Part shown: in pieces, positions 28,483 through 36,650 of the stretch
How positions within the stretch are numbered: position 1 is the stretch's first letter
Layout: the number at the start of each line of letters is the position of its first letter
NCBI GenBank assembly: GCA_020633075.1
Contig: JACKEI010000002.1
Coordinates: forward strand, 434,001 to 498,000
Direction of reading: 5' to 3'
Origin: Sandaracinaceae bacterium
GTDB taxonomy: Bacteria; Myxococcota_A; Polyangia; Polyangiales; Houyiibacteriaceae
Length of the DNA stretch: 64,000 bases
Made by a program: the position numbers and the translations under genes
The notes under the pieces: generated by a model
The model's database searches: none
What the model was told of the DNA's origin: nothing
What the model saw: only the letters and a program-made list of their open reading frames with translations

Positions 28483-28980
28483 TCACGGTTCCGGAAACCC
28501 GAGCGCGCGCACCTCGTCCCCCACGCGGATGACTCCGCCCCGCGTCACGCTCGCCAGGATGCCGCCCATGTCCAACATGGCCGCGTACCCGCCCGGGCCC
28601 AGCGCCTCGCGCATGCGGCTGCAGGGCGCGCAGCGGTCCGTCCCCAGCAGCTCCACCTCGCCGATGCGGAAGCGCAGGCGGCGCAGCGCGGCCAGCGGGA
28701 TGCCAGCCACGACCAGGTTGCGGCGCAGCAGCTCGGGCGTCACGGACCGCTCCGTGAACGCGTCGATGACGGGCAAGTGCTCGTGCTGGATGAGCGACAC
28801 CTGCCGCTTGCCGCCCTTGCGCGCGTAGCGGTCCCCCTCGAGGCCACGCCCCGCGACGAGCGTGGCCGACTGCACCACCACCACGCCCTCGCGCCGTGCG
28901 GGGCGCAGGCCAATCCACTCGAGGCGACCCACCTGGGGGACGTCCTCGAGCAGCTCACGCAGCGTCGCGTTCGCGTCCAC
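28483..28980 (-). CDS. MOSC domain protein
   Basis: Protein of 165 residues consisting of a single MOSC beta-barrel, the fold of the molybdenum cofactor sulfurase C-terminus and YiiM/YuaD-type proteins. Landmarks include GRGLEGDRYARKGGKRQVSLIQHEHL (about 44-69), NLVVAGIPLAAL, and GTDRCAPCSRM (near 114-124), which carries the conserved cofactor-binding Cys. Members transfer sulphur or handle molybdopterin-dependent detoxification. Its start overlaps the GMC oxidoreductase gene by 26 bases, so it is the last gene of that operon. Confidence 0.9.
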   Translation of the reverse strand: MDANATLRELLEDVPQVGRLEWIGLRPARREGVVVVQSATLVAGRGLEGDRYARKGGKRQVSLIQHEHLPVIDAFTERSVTPELLRRNLVVAGIPLAALRRLRFRIGEVELLGTDRCAPCSRMREALGPGGYAAMLDMGGILASVTRGGVIRVGDEVRALGFPEP

Positions 28981-30505
28981 GCGTGCCTCCGTCGGCGATG
29001 CGCTCTGCGATCTTCCAGGCGATGGCGCAGATGGTGTGCTGCGGGTTCACGCCCAGGTTGGTGGGGAAGAGCGACGAGTCGATCACGTAGAGCCCGTCCA
29101 CCGCGTGGCAGCGCCCGTCGGGGCGCACCACACCGGCGCGTGGGTCCCGGTGCATGGCCGCGGTGCCGAAGAGGTGCGCGGCGATGAAGTGGTAGCGGCG
29201 CGGGTCGTCGTCCAGCGCGTCGAGCGCGCGCGCTTGGTCCGGCGACGTCATGGTGGTGGGCAGCCCGTGCACGCCCGGCCAGACCTCCTTGGCTCCGGCC
29301 GCGAACATCATCTCGATCAAGCGGCGCACGCCGACGCGGTAGCGCGCCACGTCCTTGGGTGTCAGGTCGTAGGACACGCTCGAGCCGCCACCTAGGCCGG
29401 GCCGCACGCGCCCGTGGGCCTCGGCGCGCACCTGCACGCCCCACTGCGCCACGTGCCCGACGTTGGCGAGCCGCGCCTGCAGCGGCGCCCCGAAGCCGGG
29501 CAAGCGCGTGGCCGCGATCTCGGCTGGCACCGAGACGCTCTCGAACTTCATGCGCTCGTCCCAGAAGTGCGTGGTCTCGTACCCCTGCGTAGCGCCGAAG
29601 AACATGTTCACCTCGTCCTCGAACACGCCCATCACGCTGGTCCCCGGGTGCGCCTGAAAGCGCCGCCCCACGAGCCCGCCGCGCACGCCGCTCTTCTGCA
29701 GCAGCACGGGCGTCTGGATGGCGCTGGCGGCCAACAGCACCGCGCGCTTGGCCTCTACGCGGATGCTCGGCCCGCGGGCGCTCCCTGTCGGGTCGCGGAA
29801 CTCGCCCAGCACCGCCACGGCCTTGCCGCCGCGCGTCTCCACCTTGCTGACGCGGCACGCCGCGTACACCCGGGCACCCGCCGCGACCGCCTGCGGAATG
29901 TAGGTCAGGTGCATGCTCTGCTTGCGCGCGTTCGGGCAGCCCTGGCCGCAGCGGGCCGACCCCTCGCAGTCCTGCACGTTGCGCAAGATGCGGTTGCCCT
30001 TGGCGCCGATGCCCGTGACCCCGGCGTGCATGAGCGCGTTGTTCTGCCCGAAGACCGCGTCCGGCGCGGGCCCCACCGAGAGCTCACGGTCCAGCTGGTC
30101 GAAGGTGCGCTCGAGCCCCGCGTAGCTCAGCAGGTCGTCGATGGCGCCGTCATGCTCCCAGGCTGCGTGCACCTTCTCCGGCAGGCGGTGCATGATGGCG
30201 CCGTTGATGACGGTGGTGCCGCCCACGGCGCGTCCTTGGAGGATGGGCATGAGCACCCGCCCTCGCGCAGCCGTGAAGCCGAGGTCGCGCCACAGCCCCT
30301 TGAACGCGCTGTAGGCGTCTTGCCGAAAGCCGTCGCGCGGGGTGGGGTTGCCTTCCTCCAGCACGACCACGTCGAGGCCCGCCGCCGTCAGCACGCGCGC
30401 CGCGGTCGCGCCGGCCGCACCGGAGCCGATGATGACCACGTCTGCGCTGTCGCGCACGGCGGCCTGTCCAGCCACGTCGCTCAGCCCGTGTACGAAGCCG
30501 CTCAT
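28955..30505 (-). CDS. GMC family FAD-dependent oxidoreductase
   Basis: Flavoenzyme of 516 residues oxidising an alcohol or sugar-type substrate. The Rossmann FAD motif is VVIIGSGAAGATAARVL (about 23-39); the GMC signature region reads GRAVGGTTVINGAIMHRLPEK near 90-110. The C-terminal half carries HLFGTAAMHRDPRAGV, with the catalytic-type His, and ends NPQHTICAIAWKIAERIA, the conserved second His segment. A cluster of Cys (CEGSARCGQGCPNARKQ) in the middle is typical of the sterol/long-chain alcohol oxidase branch. It overlaps the small subunit-like gene by ATGA and the MOSC gene by 26 bases. The substrate is unknown. Confidence 0.92.
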   Translation of the reverse strand: MSGFVHGLSDVAGQAAVRDSADVVIIGSGAAGATAARVLTAAGLDVVVLEEGNPTPRDGFRQDAYSAFKGLWRDLGFTAARGRVLMPILQGRAVGGTTVINGAIMHRLPEKVHAAWEHDGAIDDLLSYAGLERTFDQLDRELSVGPAPDAVFGQNNALMHAGVTGIGAKGNRILRNVQDCEGSARCGQGCPNARKQSMHLTYIPQAVAAGARVYAACRVSKVETRGGKAVAVLGEFRDPTGSARGPSIRVEAKRAVLLAASAIQTPVLLQKSGVRGGLVGRRFQAHPGTSVMGVFEDEVNMFFGATQGYETTHFWDERMKFESVSVPAEIAATRLPGFGAPLQARLANVGHVAQWGVQVRAEAHGRVRPGLGGGSSVSYDLTPKDVARYRVGVRRLIEMMFAAGAKEVWPGVHGLPTTMTSPDQARALDALDDDPRRYHFIAAHLFGTAAMHRDPRAGVVRPDGRCHAVDGLYVIDSSLFPTNLGVNPQHTICAIAWKIAERIADGGTRGRERDAA

Positions 30506-30921
30506 CTCTCGCCTCGCGCCCAGCTGGGTGGCTGGCTGTCCACCACGCTCAGGCCCAGCTCGCGCTGCACGTCGGGCATGCCGACGTAGCCCAGGCTGGC
30601 CACCATCTTGAGCAGCATGGGGATCTCGCGCAGCAGGTAGAGGCGGCTGTGCGCGAGGCCCTCCAGCACCTCGCCGCGCTCGCTCACGGGCAGCGAGCCG
30701 AAGCGCCGCAGGCGCCCCACCAGCAGCGGGCCGAAGAGGGTCACCACCCACGTCGCCGCCCGCAGCCCCAGCATGAAGTCGAAGGGCGCGTGGGAGCCCA
30801 GGTCCGTGATGAGCCCCTCGAGAGGCACGTCCGCCGCGCCGGACGTCGGTGCACCGGGTGTCTGCCGTGGGTAGACCGCGTCGAAGATGCGCAGCAACCA
30901 GCGTCTCTCGAAGGCCAGCAT
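30502..30921 (-). CDS. small subunit-like partner of the GMC oxidoreductase
   Basis: Protein of 139 residues, mainly helical, placed directly before the GMC gene with a four-base overlap. Its size, order, and patterns such as FERRWLLRIFDAVYP at the start and LKMVASLGYVGMPDVQRELG near the end match the gluconate 2-dehydrogenase subunit 3-like partners, or the N-terminal part of long-chain alcohol oxidases. In those systems the small protein supports folding or export of the flavoprotein. There is no signal peptide of its own. The partner role is inferred from context. Confidence 0.72.
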   Translation of the reverse strand: MLAFERRWLLRIFDAVYPRQTPGAPTSGAADVPLEGLITDLGSHAPFDFMLGLRAATWVVTLFGPLLVGRLRRFGSLPVSERGEVLEGLAHSRLYLLREIPMLLKMVASLGYVGMPDVQRELGLSVVDSQPPSWARGER

Positions 30922-30928
30922 GGTGCGC

Positions 30929-31543
30929 TCAGTCCTCGCGGCAGAGCGTGAAGTAGTGGTCGAGGGGCTTCTCGCCCTTGTAGGCCGCGCCGATGGACAC
31001 GTGCTGGCTCACGCGGCGCATGAAGTCGCGGGTGCCCATGTAGACCAGGCGCTGCAGGCCCTCGCTGTTGGGGCGCACGCGCGGCCACTGCGGCGGCACG
31101 GCGCCGTCCGGGTGCTGGAAGTAGTCCACCACCCACGCGCCACGGGGCGCCCACTTGGTGTTGCCCTCGGTGCTCACCAGCACGAAGTAGCCCGGCCCGA
31201 CCAGCTGCTCGGACGGGGCGTCGTTGTAGCCAAACGCGCGCGGCGTTCCGTCGTTCGGGCGGACCATCGGCTTGCGGAAGAACTTCTGCTTGTTGGGGAA
31301 GGGCAGGGTGTTGCGGCCGTGGTGCACCACCGGGCGCAGGGGCGGGACACCGGCGGGCAGGAAGTGCTCGAGGGTGATGCGGCCGGCTTCGCCCGAGGCC
31401 TTCTCCCACAGCGTGCGCTGGTCGTCGCGCGAGGTGGTCGCGAGCTCGGCCATCCGCGAGCTGTGCGTGAGGCCGTCCAGGTGCGCGCCGATGTCTTCGA
31501 TGGTGCTGGTGGTGGAGTGGATGAGGGAGCTGAGCTTCGGCAT
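30929..31543 (-). CDS. conserved hypothetical protein of the GMC operon
   Basis: Soluble protein of 204 residues. Conserved-looking stretches include HHGRNTLPFPNKQKFFRKPM, GPGYFVLVSTEGNTKWAPRG, WVVDYFQHPDGAVPPQWPRV and VSIGAAYKGEKPLDHYFTLCRED. I recall no named domain. It lies seven bases before the small subunit-like gene and 31 bases after the regulator gene, so it is the first structural gene of the operon. A role with the oxidoreductase is inferred only from position. Confidence 0.75.
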   Translation of the reverse strand: MPKLSSLIHSTTSTIEDIGAHLDGLTHSSRMAELATTSRDDQRTLWEKASGEAGRITLEHFLPAGVPPLRPVVHHGRNTLPFPNKQKFFRKPMVRPNDGTPRAFGYNDAPSEQLVGPGYFVLVSTEGNTKWAPRGAWVVDYFQHPDGAVPPQWPRVRPNSEGLQRLVYMGTRDFMRRVSQHVSIGAAYKGEKPLDHYFTLCRED

Positions 31544-31574
31544 GAGGGTCGTGGCTTTCGGGGTTGTTCGCGCG

Positions 31575-32384
31575 TCAGGCGACGTCGCGAGTCCAGGAAG
31601 TGGTGCGGTAGGGCCGCTGCGGGAGCGTGGCGATGTGGGCGCGCAGGGCCTCGTGGTGCGCGTTCAAGTAGGCCGCGTGGGCCTGCTGGAGCAGCTCTGG
31701 GGCCAGCGGGCTGGTGAGCGCCCCCTGGAACATGAGGCGCTGCGCCGCGCACTGCGCGCGGGCGTCCACCAGGTCCAGCTGCAGGCGCGAGAGCTCGTGC
31801 CGAATGCCGCGCGTGGAGTTGGCCGCCAGCCGCAGCGTGACGTCGCCCAGCACGTCCACCATGTGGTCCTGCAGCTGCATCTCCAGCTCCGCCACGCGGT
31901 CCAGCGCCGCCGCCAGCTTGGACTTGGGGGCCGCGTCCAGCACCTTCAGCTGGGCCTCCAACAGCGCGTCAATCTCGCCCAGCTGGGCGGGCGTGGCGCG
32001 CGCGAGGGCCGCCGCCACGAAGCGCGGCATGGTGTGGTTCCACTGGTCCAGCGCTTCCAGCAGAAAGGCGCCGCCCAGCTCCAGGCCGGGGATCTCCAGC
32101 ACGGCGGCCAAGAAGTCGAGCCCGGCGTGGCGGCGGTAGTCCAGCACCGTGATGCCCGAGCCCTGCGTCGCCTGCAGCACCTTCATGCGCGACAGCTGCC
32201 GCAGCGCCACGCGCAGCGACGTGCGGTCCACGCCCAGCTCCTCGGCCAGCGCGCGCTCGGGGGGCAGCCGCTCGTTGGGCCGGAGCTCCCCCGTGAAGAT
32301 GCGCGCGATCAGCTCGTCCGCCAGGCGGTCCGGCAGCGTCTTGACGCTGCTCTCGGGGCTGGGGTCTCGGGGCCGGCGCGGCAT
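31575..32384 (-). CDS. GntR/FadR-type transcriptional regulator
   Basis: Regulator of 269 residues, encoded first in the GMC operon. The N-terminal winged helix (about 15-80) reads LADELIARIFTGELRPNERLPPERALAEELGVDRTSLRVALRQLS, then a wing ending in QGSGITVLD. The C-terminal region is all-helical and resembles an FCD ligand-binding domain (about 95-240), which in relatives senses fatty acyl or organic acid ligands. ATG 32384 is chosen because an upstream extension would run through the operator-like repeats. It probably controls its own operon, with an unidentified ligand. Confidence 0.9.
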   Translation of the reverse strand: MPRRPRDPSPESSVKTLPDRLADELIARIFTGELRPNERLPPERALAEELGVDRTSLRVALRQLSRMKVLQATQGSGITVLDYRRHAGLDFLAAVLEIPGLELGGAFLLEALDQWNHTMPRFVAAALARATPAQLGEIDALLEAQLKVLDAAPKSKLAAALDRVAELEMQLQDHMVDVLGDVTLRLAANSTRGIRHELSRLQLDLVDARAQCAAQRLMFQGALTSPLAPELLQQAHAAYLNAHHEALRAHIATLPQRPYRTTSWTRDVA

Positions 32385-32412
32385 ATTGGATAAACCAATG
32401 AACCGAATTGGT
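32385..32412 (-). promoter_or_regulatory. operator-like inverted repeats at the GntR gene start
   Basis: Three half-sites lie directly before the ATG: ATTGG (32385-32389), CCAAT (32395-32399, with ACCAAT from 32394) and ATTGG (32407-32411, extending to ATTGGT). They form two overlapping inverted repeats with five- and seven-base spacers. Similarity to the TGGT-spacer-ACCA form of FadR-type operators supports autoregulation by the adjacent regulator. The AT content here is well above the surroundings. Confidence 0.5.
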
Positions 32413-32672
32413 ATGTGAGTCAAGGCGTGCGTTGCAGAGCCTCTCATCCCGTTCCGTTCGCACCCATCACGGCGAGACCGCGGGCGCTCGTTGAGCGTGC
32501 AGGACCCGCTGGACGCGCCGGCGGCCGCCTACGGCCACGACCCGAACGGCAGCCGAGCCCGCACGACGAGATGGTCTACACTCCAGCTACAGTCCGATGG
32601 TCCCACCCATCTGTTGAACCCGTTGAGTGCAACGCGTCTTCAGCGACAATCTCGGAAACGAGTGGATATCTG

Positions 32673-33203
32673 ATGGCCGACCTGTCCTTCCCCGCAGCAA
32701 CATTTACTAGAGTTCTGCTCTGGGTCTGTGTCGTCATGCTGATGCACGGATGCACGTGCGAGTTTGACCATACGTCCATGACTCCAATTTCGGGTCCAAT
32801 CGTGCTTGGCCAGACCGAGATCCGTCTTGGTCTCGACAGCGCTTCTCATGGTGATGGTGCGCACACTGGTGCGCCGTGGTCTCCGAACCTTCAAGCGACT
32901 GGTGGGGCCTTGGGCAGCTCCGTAGTTGTCCATAGAGTGCGTCTCGAGCATCTTGGTCGGTTTTGGGAGTTGATGAGCGGAGAACCCCGCTTGTGCACGT
33001 TTCACCAGGCAGCAGGAAGCTTGACTCTTGCAAGGTGCGATATTGGAGACGGATTCAGCAACCATGTCGGGCCCGGCGAGACGGTACGACTACGGGTGTG
33101 GGTCAGCCTGGGTGCGGAAGAAGACGTAGTCCTCGAGGCCGAGTTCGAATGCGCCCGCGACCAAGGCTCGACACTGGTGAATCCGTTTCTGGACTTTACG
33201 TGA
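32673..33203 (+). CDS. orphan exported protein in low-GC patch
   Basis: Protein of 176 residues with an N-terminal hydrophobic segment (about 12-25) ending in LMHGC, a possible lipobox with an atypical -3 residue. The mature part has beta-strand-like stretches and six further Cys, with no family recognised. Codon use (many A- or T-ending codons such as ACT, TCT, GGT) is unlike neighbouring genes, suggesting recent acquisition or an orphan. The 260 bases upstream (32413-32672) contain nothing I can identify. A longer reading frame from 32415 is unconvincing. Confidence 0.55.
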   Translation: MADLSFPAATFTRVLLWVCVVMLMHGCTCEFDHTSMTPISGPIVLGQTEIRLGLDSASHGDGAHTGAPWSPNLQATGGALGSSVVVHRVRLEHLGRFWELMSGEPRLCTFHQAAGSLTLARCDIGDGFSNHVGPGETVRLRVWVSLGAEEDVVLEAEFECARDQGSTLVNPFLDFT

Positions 33204-33344
33204 CAGAGTGGTTGCGAACCTGTACCGACGCCGACGGTTCCTCGACGCCCCGACAGACGGCGCCCAGGGGTCGTAAGAGACGTCCAGAACCGACGCCCAC
33301 GTCGAGCTCTCCGGAGAGCGTGTCCCCGGTCTGGCCCAGTGCGG

Positions 33345-33569
33345 GTGTTGACGGGCTCCGCGCTGGACGGCCACGTGGAGCAAGACGTGCTCGGCGTGGT
33401 GCAGACCGAGTACGCTGTGGACGTGAGCGCAGGGACCCCCGGCTACGGCGACTACCAAGAGAGCACGGGACCGATTGCGCAGAGCATCCGCGACTAGCTG
33501 TTGGAGCCCTGCTTGGGGTCCTACGGCACGGCCGAGTTGGCGACCTGCGACTTCCACGACTGCGACTGA
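33345..33569 (+). pseudogene. decayed reading frame with internal TAG
   Basis: This frame has strong G/C bias at third positions typical of local genes. It reads LTGSALDGHVEQDVLGVVQ, then ends at TAG (33495-33497), then continues in frame for 23 codons as LLEPCLGSYGTAELATCDFH to a TGA. There is no start codon with a ribosome site, and the upstream frame degenerates into Arg/Pro-rich sequence. It is most likely a remnant of a secreted Cys-containing protein gene broken by a stop mutation and 5' loss. A read error or stop readthrough is less likely. Confidence 0.5.
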
Positions 33570-33611
33570 GCGCTTCTCGCGCTGACCGTGTACGCTGAGC
33601 GCAAGGGTCCC

Positions 33612-34337
33612 ATGCGCAGACGCGAGTTCCTCTCCTGGTCCATGGTCGGTGCTGGCGCTGGCGCGCTGGGCCTCGTCACGCCCGGGCGGGTCCTCGCCGG
33701 GGCCTGCGCGCCGCCCAGCTTCGCGCCCGTCTATCGCACGCCGCCTGGGACCTCCATCGGGCCGGGTGGGGCCATCGTGGTGGGCGCGGACCTCCAATTC
33801 GGAGGCGGCGAGGCCGACCCCTTCGCGGACACGTACACGCTCAGCGTCGCCGGCGTGCGGGTGCGCCTGCGCATCGAGCGGTGGGCCCCCGGTGTGCTGC
33901 GGCTGATCCCCTTGTCCCCCGTGACCGGCGCGGGCGTCGTCCGAGGCGGCGCCGGGGAGCTCGCCGTCTCGCTGGTGAGCACGCCTGCCGTGGCGCCCGC
34001 CCCTTGCCACGTCACGCGGGCGCGCATCCAACGCTACGAGGGGTCCTCGGAGCCGTACTCGCCGCCCACGTGGAGCCTGCAGGCGCACCTCCGCGCAGCG
34101 CTTCCCCAGAGCGTGCTTGGTGTGGCCGTGGCGCCCGCCGCCGCCGGGTCCGCGTACGGCGCCTTCGAGCCCCGCTCGGGGGACCGCGTCCAGCGCCTCT
34201 ACCAGTCGCCCGGGCGCTGTCAGATGGACGTGCCGGGAGCCAACCCTCCCGCTCCGGGTCAGCGCATCCGGGTCGCCTGCCTGGGCGTGAACGGGGCTGT
34301 CTCCGTGCGGTCGAACGACGTGGAAGTGCGCGACTGA
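33612..34337 (+). CDS. Tat-exported protein of unknown function
   Basis: Protein of 241 residues. The twin-arginine signal is MRRREFLSW with a Gly/Ala-rich hydrophobic core and an AGA cleavage site near residue 31, so it is exported folded. The mature part (about 210 residues) is rich in Gly, Val and Pro, with beta-strand-like segments such as GAIVVGADLQFGGG and VRVRLRIERWAPGVLRLIPL. No domain is recognised; a beta-sandwich is possible. AAGGG lies close before ATG 33612. The gene is isolated. Confidence 0.75.
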   Translation: MRRREFLSWSMVGAGAGALGLVTPGRVLAGACAPPSFAPVYRTPPGTSIGPGGAIVVGADLQFGGGEADPFADTYTLSVAGVRVRLRIERWAPGVLRLIPLSPVTGAGVVRGGAGELAVSLVSTPAVAPAPCHVTRARIQRYEGSSEPYSPPTWSLQAHLRAALPQSVLGVAVAPAAAGSAYGAFEPRSGDRVQRLYQSPGRCQMDVPGANPPAPGQRIRVACLGVNGAVSVRSNDVEVRD

Positions 34338-34469
34338 GTCCGCGCGCGCCCGGCCAGCGCGGGCCCCCGCTCGGGCTTCGCTGGACCTCGACCCGCGCTG
34401 GCCGTCCGCTGGGCGGTTGGACAGCGCGAGTTCTCGGCGTCCTGCCCAGGTCCGTGGTACACGCAGCCC

Positions 34470-35429
34470 ATGCTCGAAGGCGCGAAGATCCTCATCACGG
34501 GCGGGGCCGGTTTCATCGGCACCGCGCTCACGGCTCGGCTGGCGGACCACAACCAGATCCGCATCCTGGACACCTTGCGCCGGAACGCGCTCAGCGCGGC
34601 CGGCCTGGACCAGCACCCCAACGTGGAGCTGGTGCAGGGCGACGTGCAGGACCGCGCCAGCGTGGACGCCGCCGTGGCCGGCATGGACTACGTCATCCAC
34701 ATGGCCAGCATCGCGGGCGTGGACACGGTCCTCAAGAACCCCGTGCCCACCATGGAGATCTCCCTCGAGGGCACCATGAACGCGCTGCGGGCAGCGCGCG
34801 AGCACGGCCAGATCAAGCGCTTCATCGACTTCTCCACGAGCGAGGTGTTCGGCTCCTTCGCGTTCCGCGTCCGCGAGGCGGACGTGACCAGCCTGGGCGC
34901 CGTGGGCGAGGCGCGCTGGACGTACGCGGTGAGCAAGCTCGCGACCGAGCACTTGGCGCACAACTACTACAAGCAGTTCGGGCTGCCCACCTGCGCCATC
35001 CGCCCCTTCAACATCTACGGACCCGGTCAGGTGGGCGGGGGGGCCATCCACGCGTTCGTGGTGCGCGCACTCAAGGGCGAGCCCATCCAGATCCACAACG
35101 AGGGCGACCAGATCCGCGCGTGGTGTTACATCGACGACATCGTGGACGCCATCGTGCTGGCCATGACGCGCGACGAGGCGGTGGGCGAGACCTTCAACAT
35201 CGGCAACGCGCGCAGCTCCGTCACCATCTACCACCTGGCCAAGCTGGTGGTGCAGATCGCGGGCAGCCAGTCGCCTCTCGAGTTCGTCGAGTGGGACTTC
35301 GCGGACGTGGAGCTGCGCATCCCCGACATCGTCAAGGCGGAGAAGCTGCTGGGCTTCCGCGCCAAGGTGGACCTCGAGACCGGCATCGAGCGCACGCTGG
35401 CCTGGTACCGCACTAAGCTCGGGCTCTGA
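34470..35429 (+). CDS. NAD-dependent sugar-nucleotide epimerase/dehydratase
   Basis: Extended short-chain dehydrogenase of 319 residues acting on a nucleotide sugar. The glycine motif is GGAGFIG (11-17), the catalytic Ser/Thr stretch FSTSEVFGSF lies near 126, and Tyr-Lys occur in WTYAVSK near 150-156. RPFNIYGPGQVGGGAIHAF follows, then WCYIDDIVDAI near 217 (typical of UDP-glucuronate decarboxylase or epimerase members). The exact reaction cannot be assigned. No glycosyltransferase neighbours it, so the polysaccharide context is missing here. Confidence 0.88.
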   Translation: MLEGAKILITGGAGFIGTALTARLADHNQIRILDTLRRNALSAAGLDQHPNVELVQGDVQDRASVDAAVAGMDYVIHMASIAGVDTVLKNPVPTMEISLEGTMNALRAAREHGQIKRFIDFSTSEVFGSFAFRVREADVTSLGAVGEARWTYAVSKLATEHLAHNYYKQFGLPTCAIRPFNIYGPGQVGGGAIHAFVVRALKGEPIQIHNEGDQIRAWCYIDDIVDAIVLAMTRDEAVGETFNIGNARSSVTIYHLAKLVVQIAGSQSPLEFVEWDFADVELRIPDIVKAEKLLGFRAKVDLETGIERTLAWYRTKLGL

Positions 35430-35519
35430 CCCCACGGGTCCGGGGCCAGCGCAGGTCGCTTGACGCTGCCTGCCCCAGCTGAGATCCTCACCCTCTACGC
35501 TCCTTCGAGGGCGCGCGCC

Positions 35520-36650
35520 ATGACCGACCGCCGACACTACCCCCTCACCAGCGTCAGCGCCGACGGCTGGTTCGACAAGCTCGGCGAGAGCTCGCCGTCG
35601 TTCCGACAGCTCTGCGACGCCATCGGCAAGCAGTTCCTCGCGTACTCCGTCATCGCTGGGGTGCGCATCACCGCGGTCAGCATCGACCAGCGCTCGGCGG
35701 ACGCGTCACTCGTGGACTTCATGCTGGACGACCAGCAGGAGCACCGCCTCGCGCTGGGCGAGTTCCGGCGTCGCGTCGCGGCCACCATGCTGGCCGAAGA
35801 GCCCGTGCCGGACTCGCTCCCCGAGAACCCCAGCGCCGAAGACCTGCAGGGCTTCCTCGGGGGCCGCTTCGTGCTGCTGGCGCCGCTCTTCGGGCTCGGC
35901 CTGCGTGAGCTGCGGGTGGGCGGGGGCAAGCCGCCCGCGGTGCTCATCGACCTGGGCGGCGCCCGCGACGAGGTGCCCCTCACGGAGCTGCACGACCTGG
36001 TGCGTGACCGCGTGCGCGCGTCGGCGCAGGCCGCGCGGCCGCAGTCCCCGTTCGCCATCGACCTGAACGTCATCCCTCGCGCCGAGCGCGCCAACGCGGA
36101 CGGTGACTGGGAGAAGACGGTGGAGCTGCTGGGGCCGTGGCCCAGCCCGCTGTCGCTGCTCTTGCGCACGGCGGAGGGGCAGTCCCTGGCGCCCGAGGTG
36201 CGGGCCACGCTGGCGCGCAGCCTGGCGCTGCTGGGCACCGCCTACGCCGAGACGGACCGCCACGAGTGGGCCGAGGACGTGATGCGGCTGGGCATCCAGT
36301 GGGGTCAAGACGGGCCTGCGGCCGGCGACCTCTTCCGGCGGCTGGGGCAGTCCTACGTGGAGCGCGGCCGCTCCGGGCAGGCCATCGGCTTTCTGCGCCG
36401 GGCCATCGCCCTCGGTGCGCGGGAGCGGGACACCCTGCCGCTCTTGGCGCGCTGCTTCGTGGAGCGCGGCTGGATGCTCGCCGCCGCCGTGGTGTGCGAC
36501 CAGGCCACCGCCGTGGGGACCCCCGCCGCAGAGCTGGCCGAGGCGCGCACGGCGGCCGAGGCGGCGCTGGGCCCGGCATGGAAGAAGTTCCGCGAGCACG
36601 TTCCACCACCGCGGCGCATCGAGTCGCCGGTGTATCGCGCTGAGTCGTGA
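35520..36650 (+). CDS. TPR-containing protein of unknown function
   Basis: Cytoplasmic protein of 376 residues with no signal peptide. The N-terminal half is not recognised (SIDQRSADASLVDFMLDDQ and VLIDLGGARDEVPL suggest alpha-beta structure). The C-terminal half (about 205-350) is helical, with TPR-like motifs such as FRRLGQSYVERGRSGQAIGFLRRAIALG. ATG 35520 is chosen; the earlier TTG 35460 adds little. It overlaps the next gene by GTGA, so the two are coupled and may form a scaffold pair. Confidence 0.72.
   Translation: MTDRRHYPLTSVSADGWFDKLGESSPSFRQLCDAIGKQFLAYSVIAGVRITAVSIDQRSADASLVDFMLDDQQEHRLALGEFRRRVAATMLAEEPVPDSLPENPSAEDLQGFLGGRFVLLAPLFGLGLRELRVGGGKPPAVLIDLGGARDEVPLTELHDLVRDRVRASAQAARPQSPFAIDLNVIPRAERANADGDWEKTVELLGPWPSPLSLLLRTAEGQSLAPEVRATLARSLALLGTAYAETDRHEWAEDVMRLGIQWGQDGPAAGDLFRRLGQSYVERGRSGQAIGFLRRAIALGARERDTLPLLARCFVERGWMLAAAVVCDQATAVGTPAAELAEARTAAEAALGPAWKKFREHVPPPRRIESPVYRAES

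Noticed and set aside
33345..33497. TAG at 33495 as selenocysteine- or pyrrolysine-like recoding
   Set aside because: The codon is TAG, not TGA, there is no recoding element or pyl gene visible, and the frame also lacks a start; decay is simpler.
33090..35537. 815-codon minus-strand frame over the Tat protein and epimerase genes
   Set aside because: It spans intergenic DNA and two secure genes, and has the shadow composition. No homology-like motifs.
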